Of a stretch of DNA of 64,000 nucleotides, positions 54,700 through 64,000 are shown in pieces. Under the pieces are notes generated by a model. That model was not told where the DNA came from. It worked only from the letters and a program-made list of their open reading frames with translations, and did not search any database. The first letter of the stretch is position 1; each line of letters begins with the position of its first letter. Source of the stretch: Trebouxia sp. TZW2008 (lineage: Eukaryota > Chlorophyta > Trebouxiophyceae > Trebouxiales > Trebouxiaceae); NCBI GenBank assembly GCA_002118135.1, contig BDIU01000384.1, forward strand, positions 29,364-93,363, read 5' to 3'. A program made the translations under genes and the position numbers.

Positions 54700-55664
54700 C
54701 TAGTAGATAGGAACAGTGGTGCTGTTGTCAGGTTCCTCCTCCTTCAGAAATTTCTGGATTGTGATTGTCAGTGAGCCATTTTCTGACTTGCCCGCAACCT
54801 TCTTGACATCAGCATCCTCTGGCAACTGAAACTTTCTGTGGAAAGGACCAAATCGCCTCTCCTGCTTCTTCTGCTTCCAGCCCTCACCCAACTCAGCCTT
54901 CTTACGCTCACCCTTGATGGACAGCTTGCGATCTTGGTCTACTTGCACCTGTTGGCAAATATCAGCAAGTCAGAAACCGCTTGGACAGAAGGTCAGCAGG
55001 TGACAGATAAGCAGCTGACAAATACAAGAAAACCCATGCAATGCAACTTGTCACCAAGACAAGAACACCCATGCAATGCAACTTGTCATCAAGAACAAAG
55101 AGCATGAGCTTGGAGCACAGGTCACAGAATGGGACATGCAGTCCTGCTGTGCATGCAGTCTGGCAGAGTGAACAATCAGCAGTTTCAGTTCACCTTGATG
55201 TCAGCCTTTGGCACTCCAGGAAGATCAATGATGTACTTGTACTCTGTCGAAGACTCCCTGACGTCCACCGGGAAGAACAGACGAGAGGCGACTTCCTCCA
55301 TGTTCTCCACTGGTGGTACGTCGCTGCCGTCCCCACCGAAAGCACGGTCTATCGACCTCAAGAAGTTGTTGACTTGCTCTGGGTCAAAGTTCCAGGTCCA
55401 GTTGACGGGTTGACCGCGCGACCTGAAGGCGTCTGTTCTCCCAGCAGTGCTCCGGCGGGCACTCTGTGACTGCTGCTGCGCTTGTTGCTTCTGGAACTGA
55501 GCAAACTGTTCTGTCGCTTGCTGAAAGGCTTTGCCTGCGTCGAAGTTGAAGCCTGGCCGATAGCTGGCGCGCACTACTGAGGCTCTTCCGCTGCGATGAT
55601 TGCGTGCAGCGGACGACCTTGATGTTGGGGCCAGAAGGCGGTTGCCGAGCAGTGCAGTAGACAT
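54700..55664 (-). CDS. Small heat-shock protein (HSP20), plastid-type
   Basis: ATP-independent chaperone. Two minus-strand exons, 55664-55194 and 54948-54700, give 239 aa. The first ~35 residues (MSTALLGNRLLAPTSRSSAA) are rich in Ser, Ala and Arg with no acidic residue, as in chloroplast transit peptides. A Gln-rich stretch (QFQKQQAQQQSQSARR) follows. The alpha-crystallin domain spans the intron: VDVRESSTEYKYIIDLPGVP, KLSIKGERK, ERRFGPFHRKFQLPEDAD, and ENGSLTITIQKF. The C-terminus ends TTVPIY and lacks a classical IxI motif (VPI is the nearest). The ATG at 55664 is chosen; the open frame continues upstream only through a TTG. A TATA box and heat-shock-like elements lie upstream. Confidence 0.93.
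55034..55102. repeat. Short tandem duplication in the HSP20 intron
   Basis: ACCCATGCAATGCAACTTGT followed by CACCAAGACAAGAAC is repeated immediately with small changes, period about 38. Confidence 0.85.
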
Positions 55665-55752
55665 GGTGTGTGAGCTTGTCAAGCAAAGACGGCTGAAAGC
55701 TGAGGTGTTTGGGTAGAAGCGCGACTTGAGTGCGCAGGTCGATCAGCCAGAC

Positions 55753-55849
55753 TATATAGCTGCCTTCTTACGAGACCTGCAGTATTGTGTGCCACAAGCG
55801 ATGTCACGAGACACATCGATCTTCTGGAACCTGCCTCCTTCGCGAATTC
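55753..55849 (-). promoter_or_regulatory. HSP20 promoter: TATA box and heat-shock elements
   Basis: TATATA at 55753-55758 is about 90 bases upstream of the HSP20 ATG. Further upstream, TTCTGGAA at 55822-55829 and TTCGCGAATTC at 55839-55849 supply four to five nGAAn-type half-sites in alternating orientation, the pattern bound by heat-shock factor. Expression is therefore likely heat-induced. This is inferred from the motif only. Confidence 0.55.
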
Positions 55850-56487
55850 GCTTAACACCTTTACGACACCTCTCAACAGTGACTCATTGTTACTAATGTG
55901 CAAGTGCTTTGAGTAAAACTCGTAGCCGCAACAGAAGCCGATTCCAGCACAGCTGTGACACGCGATGGGACCTGGCCTTCTTGCCTCATCGCGACTCGTG
56001 GGGTAGCATCGGACCAGACAATAAAAGGACTCCGTGAGCTTGTGTCAATGTCGGGTAACAATGAGCACACCGCACTCACAGGGGACTTCAAGTTAAATGT
56101 TGGTGCTATACGATTGCACGTGTGTGCGCACTCGTACGATCGTATGTTCTTTGACTGCTCATGATTTTGCCCTACTAGGAAAATGCCAAAAAGCTCGCAG
56201 CGTGGCATGTTGAAGGCAATTCAGCTTTCAGTCCCATTTTGCTCAGGACCGTAACGGTTCATTATGCCAACCACTGTGAAACCCACAATCAACATTAACA
56301 TCACATCACGGTTGTCAAGCTAGACATTCAATGATGCAGCGCTGATATATGTTGGGCAAGGAAATGTCTGCAGCGCTTGCTGTAGAAGCCTGGCATGTCC
56401 ATCAACGAGCAGTGGGCATGTGTGCCAATGGGGTGTCTGACACAATCAAGCATTGCCGCAAAGGACTTGGGATCAACCTTGCCAGTC
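55850..56487. other. Region between the HSP20 promoter and the CNOT11 stop
   Basis: About 640 bases with no recognised gene. It is the only tandem (same-strand) junction among the main genes. Confidence 0.45.
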
Positions 56488-59844
<3,357 letters not shown>

Positions 59845-60535
59845 TCTGTGCTGTGCAAACCGTTGCAAACCATGCTACAAAGCCCGCCAACCCGCAGAAG
59901 CTGCAGTTGACGCACTAGAGGAGCACAGGTTGCACAGCCCGCTGCAGACGACCTTTGGGCACCTAGGTTCAGACTCGCAACGCAATCACGACGACCGCAG
60001 CGGACGCAACGATTGCGAACGTCGTGAGTGACAAGGCTGATTGGCGTGAGCAGCGATCGAAGTGCGCAGAGTGCGGGTCCGCTCGATAGGTTTGCTTAGG
60101 TTTTTGTTGTAAACGAAGTTGATCGCGGCATCGCTGGCATGCAAGCAGAAGCAAAATTGACGCTTTAAGACTGCGGTGTAAACCTTTTGAGCCAATCGTT
60201 TAAGCTTGAAATCGGCGATAGTTGCAACATCAGGTGCAGTTAGCTGCTGCATATGCCGCTCGCGAGGCTCCCATATTGTATCGCCGTGAATAGGTCAAGT
60301 CTCGATCAACTGCCTGTCAGGTCGAGGGCCGTAAGTTTCGGTTCGAAGACAACTAATATCATGTCTCAAGTCGAATCGGATGATTTGACAAAAGTAAATG
60401 TGTGTAGAAGGCATGCTGCGCAACGCTTGAAGCGTCTCACCTGGGTCGTCTACGAAAATGCATCCGGTGAGCGAGGGCCACTGAAGCTCTGAGCATAGAT
60501 GGTGCCATCGGCACGAGAAGGTTGCACAGTTCGTT
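59845..60535. other. Upstream region of CNOT11
   Basis: About 690 bases. A plus-strand frame 60253-60492 (79 codons), containing MSQVESDDLTK at 60361, could be the first exon of a divergent gene interrupted by the mobile elements to the right. There is no homology that I recognise, so no gene is called. Confidence 0.35.
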
Positions 60536-60539
60536 TGTG

Positions 60540-61060
60540 CACATAGATCACGATCAGAGCCGCCCCAGTAGTGGGTATATGTATGGTTCTGGAACAGAGT
60601 CTAGTTGAAGTCTGTTTGGAAGGTCTGAATGGTGTTTCAATGTGTCCAGTTGTGTGGGAATGGTGTATGGATGCATGTGAGAAGTCTGTGAGGGGGCTGT
60701 GGTAATGATGTGTGAAAATTGTGAAGAAATTATGAAAATGAATGTAAGATTTAAGTGAATATAGGTGATGCTACTGTGAGGATTGTTGTGGGATAACTGT
60801 GTGGAAATTTGTGGACATTTGTTCAGGTTTTATGTTTTGTTACATGGGTTGTTACTGCTCTCTGGCACTGGAATCCAAGGTGTTTGAGGTTGTGAAGTGG
60901 TTGATGGGGGTATGTTAGAGCGTTTGTCAGGGGCAAAATATGGGGGTTATTTATATGTAATCATGGGTTTTACCTGTTTTAGAAGGGATTTGTGAGGGGT
61001 TAGGTAACTGGGGGAGTTGTTGTGAGATGTCTATGTGGGGTGTGTTACATTCACAATCTG
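60540..61060. other. C-poor, G/T-rich tract
   Basis: About 500 bases in which the plus strand is markedly depleted in C (long runs such as TGTGAAAATTGTGAAGAAAT). It is unlike the rest of the window. It holds no long frame on either strand and abuts the transposase remnant, so it may be a non-coding part of a mobile element. Confidence 0.6.
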
Positions 61061-61123
61061 CTCAATGGTCAAGAGGACTAAGCTTGCATGTCGCAACACT
61101 GCAATGACTGTTTTGAGCTTCCA

Positions 61124-61465
61124 TCACTTGCCTATGTGACCACCTTGCAATTTGACAACTTGTTGCATTCTATTATTCATACCGTATACCAAGTCACGAC
61201 ATTGTTCTAGGGTGATTGCATCCCTAATTGTCACTAGCCTCTCTTGCAAGTCATCAGTGTTGTTAATGCCCTCCCTGTCAGGCTGTTGCTCCATCCAGCC
61301 CCAAAGATTCTCAATCGGGGACAAGTCAGATGAGTTTGGGGCCATTCTAGGAAGTGCCCTCCTGGGACGGTGTTGTTGATGCATTGCATGTTCCCCTTGG
61401 TTTTGTGAGCATGAGCTACCTGTTGAGGCTCTTCTCCTGCATGGTGTGCTTGTTGCTTCTTCCAT
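61124..61465 (-). mobile_element. Tc1/mariner-like transposase remnant
   Basis: The minus-strand frame contains MAPNSSDLSPIENLWGWMEQ, the hallmark (S/P)xDLxPIENLW block holding the final acidic residue of the DDE/D triad. RLVTIRDAITLEQCRDLVYG and a short tail follow. The upstream two thirds of a normal transposase (DNA-binding domain, first two Asp) cannot be read in one frame. Open pieces at 61234-61599 and 61416-61904 are in other frames, so the copy looks broken by frameshifts or introns. I could not find terminal inverted repeats by eye. Confidence 0.7.
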
Positions 61466-62017
61466 TTTTCAAGATGAGGTACTTCTTGCACAATCTGAAG
61501 CTTCTGCATGCTGTCACACTCTGCTTGCAGCACTTTATCAGAGAACAGGGCATACTCAGGCATCTGCATGATTTTGACAACACTTGGTAGACCTTGCACA
61601 AAAGTTCATTCCATATTACAAGATATTGATTGGCAAAGCTTGCCAGTATGCCTGAGCAAGTTTCTGAATGCATTGCAGGACTTCTTGTCTTCTGGCTGAC
61701 AAGTCTGACAATTCTGACAGTTGCAAGCCCAGGTAACAAGGCATCACACCATGACTCACAAGCAGCAACAGCACCTCTTCCCAAGTGGTGGTTTTGTCTC
61801 CAGGTGTCATTGTCAAACCCTGCTAGCACTGCTTGCTCTTGCAGATGTGCTCCTAAATCTGCTGCAGCATAAGATCTGCTTTGAATGCCAGGCTTCCAGC
61901 CCATTTGACGGTTGACTCCAGCACCCAGGGCTATATACCTGTAGCAGTCTTACGGAACAGTCCAGTCCTCTTATCCTTGTCCCTTAACTCTTTTGGTCAC
62001 CTTGTTCAACAAAGCTG

Positions 62018-62323
62018 TTAGTGATTGCACTCGTTGTTGCTCAGTTTTATCACCCTTTGGAAAGAAGATTCTGCACCATCTTGTGGGTCTGCTGAGTCCA
62101 ACATGTTTATCAGTCTGAAGCTCTGTATTGCAATTTCGTGAGCTAGAAGATCAGCAAGGGCAGCAAATGCATCTTGATCTGCCTTGGCATGACGAGTAAT
62201 GCCAGTCCACTCAACCTTTCCAGTGCTATTAGTTTTGTGCTTGTGGATGCCGACTCCCAATATCTCAAATGCACGAGGTGAAACGTGCTGATCTGCTTGC
62301 TTGAACAGCAGATTCGACCACAC
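62018..62323 (-). mobile_element. Possible tyrosine-recombinase (Crypton-type) fragment
   Basis: A 101-codon minus-strand frame reads HKHKTNSTGKVEWTGITRHA, then FAALADLLAHEIA. The K-x-GK-x(W/Y)-x-G-x-x-RH pattern followed by an Ala/Leu helix resembles the region of Crypton/DUF3504-like recombinases (for example lines of the form K..GK.EY.G..RHKD...C..GALA). The match is short and made from memory of the pattern. It lies next to the transposase remnant, which supports a mobile-element origin. Confidence 0.3.
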
Positions 62324-62413
62324 TTGGTGAATGATAGCACACCCACGGAAGCTTATACAAAATTACAGTCAAGTGGGTCAGGTTCAGCATGCCAAAGATA
62401 ATCAAAACTGCGA

Positions 62414-62430
62414 AGAGAGAGAGAGAGAGA
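62414..62430. repeat. GA dinucleotide tract
   Basis: Eight GA units near the edge of the mobile-element region. Confidence 0.8.
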
Positions 62431-62439
62431 TCACAATGC

Positions 62440-64000
62440 TTTAGCCGAACATGTCTGTGCCATTCAACCTGTATTGTAGTCAATTGAGTAAAGGCATAAG
62501 CGGTAATCAGAGTAATACGCTGCAAGTGCATCAAGCTAGTGCAACCGGACATCGCGCAAGTAGCGTCATTAAACAGAGCGTGGCTCCATATGCAACACAA
62601 AATGAATCGCCTGTCAGAATGTTGACCAACCTTCTGCACTGCTTATCTTGTTGTAGTTGATGTGAGTTGGCACATCTGTAAAAGCATCTAACACTTACAC
62701 CGAAGAGCAGACATTGTGATGTTCCATGAACACAAGGTCTCAGTCAACAGTCACAGGCTTTGTGCATGAGACCATATGCAGCAACTGTTAGTACATCAAG
62801 CTCCCGCAGTGCTCACATTGCTCAATGCAAATTGGAGTGCTGTAGTGGTGTTGTAAACTAGCCATATGCTGTCCCTTTCGCAGCTGCAGTGTAATAAGCT
62901 CTTCTGAATCTGTCAACCTGGCTGCAGCTTATTAGCTCGGCTCTTGAATTCTGTCACACAATGTTGCTCAGCTCTATTTTACTTTTCTTACAGTCAGTCT
63001 GGGAAACTGCGCTGTTGGGGCCGGTGCCAAGTGCAGTGATGTCGCTGCTTTGATGAGAGCAAGCAGTAGTCCAAGAGCTGCGCCAGGTCACCGCAGCTGC
63101 CAATTTTGGCAGGTCTAGACTGATTCCCTAATCTTCTGGTTCCCCGAGCAGAAGCATGCAGGAACAGCCGACAAGTTGTTGGAGTTCAGGTCATGACGTT
63201 GCTCAGCAGATGGACCATTTCAAGCTGGTAATAATGGCAGCGGCATTGTTGCTTCCAATGGATTCGTCTCACTTGCATCGCATGGCAGCGGAGCTGCGTG
63301 TTACGCCGAGGGCATAGTCATGGGTGTGTGTATAGCCTCTGGCAAGCTTGAACAGCATACTACATGCAAAGATGTATTCCTTGTAGCCATAAATCACAAC
63401 AGAGTGCATGCTGTTCCTGTGCATTGCATTTCTAGCATGACACGCCCTGCCCAAGCAACCACCAGCATAGCCAGCCTGAGCAATATCATGATTGTGCAAG
63501 GTGTATCAACCTGAGCAGTAGTATGCTTTTGCAAGGTGTATCAACCATCCCATGATGGATGAGGAAAAATATCCACTTCAGCAGTATGCAAGGGTGGGAA
63601 GTGGCCATCACAAGGCCTCAAGCCCAGCTGCAGTAGTTGGCCGGTCTTGCCAGCTTGGTTGTAGCCTGTCAACTTGGATGCATGCATTGAGCTTACAGCT
63701 GCGGTAGATTGACCAACAGGGTTGCCCTTGGCCATAGCGCCAGGTCACTCAAGAGGCAGCTTTGCCCTTGACAGCAAGCCCTGTGATTCCATTGGGGACT
63801 GCTGGTCGACACCAGTTGGATTGATGCCTAACTAAGATGAGACAGTATGTCAATCAGTTGCAGCTGCTGTCGCCACACTCATGCATATGCACACAAAGTG
63901 AATCTAGCCAAGGCCTGATCCTTACAACACTTGTGTGTACTATATCAGCAGCAGTTCTGCACTCTGAGTGGTTTGCTGCTGTGAGAAGGTGCTGCACTGC
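62440..64000. other. Right end of window, no gene recognised
   Basis: About 1.56 kb. Possible exon-like pieces exist: a minus-strand MAKGNPVGQSTAA followed by GTAAGC at 63735-63695, and a plus-strand segment after CTTTTCTTACAG near 62993. Neither builds a protein I know. They may belong to a gene that continues beyond 64000. Confidence 0.35.

Noticed and set aside
60253..60492. 79-codon plus-strand frame with MSQVESDDLTK
   Set aside because: No homology and no downstream exons before the mobile-element region. Noted as a possible broken first exon only.

Overview
This is nuclear DNA of a eukaryote of the green lineage, most likely a chlorophyte (trebouxiophyte-like) alga. I infer this from intron-dense genes (79 introns in my hand-built models), a plant-type LAG1 ceramide synthase, an HSP20 with a plastid-type leader, and frequent CAG/TGCA-rich introns. 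There is no rRNA, no CRISPR array and no tRNA that I can see. Exon coordinates come from reading splice sites by eye. Most models are supported because the exon lengths add up to whole codons and rebuild known families.

Layout, left to right: a possible minus-strand gene start (1-201); USP39/Sad1 splicing factor (+, 642-6074); mitochondrial carrier (-, 6718-10842); unrecognised coiled-coil protein (+, 10931-12356); NME7 (-, 13009-17666); SGNH/PAF-acetylhydrolase-like esterase (+, 17758-20862); ceramide synthase (-, 21554-24022); low-complexity protein with a SAP-like head and a TGIP motif in its tail (+, 24440-30106); inositol polyphosphate multikinase (-, 30668-33138); ERH (+, 33787-34283); glucosidase II beta (-, 35078-41549); TEL2 (+, 41814-52730); plastid-type HSP20 (-, 54700-55664); CNOT11 (-, 56488-59844). 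From about 60500 the sequence changes character and holds transposase and possible recombinase remnants. The last 1.6 kb has no gene I can name.

Up to 55 kb the genes alternate strictly in strand, so every intergenic gap is either a shared divergent promoter (as short as 88-91 bp between start codons) or a shared convergent 3' region. The genes are housekeeping and are not one pathway: splicing, Tel2/TTT, CCR4-NOT, ER glycan trimming, sphingolipid and inositol phosphate metabolism.

The most striking feature is not a gene. In at least nine of the thirteen recognised genes, a segment spanning an exon-intron junction has been copied in tandem into the adjacent intron, one to six times. Exon ends with their donor sites are copied downstream, and exon starts with their acceptor sites are copied upstream. 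The copies are decayed (stops, frameshifts) but many keep usable AG/GT signals. One copy (47482-47592) is an open, phase-matched candidate cassette exon. By my count 26 of 79 acceptors are followed directly by GT, as expected if tandem duplication of AGGT-containing sequence has also created introns here.
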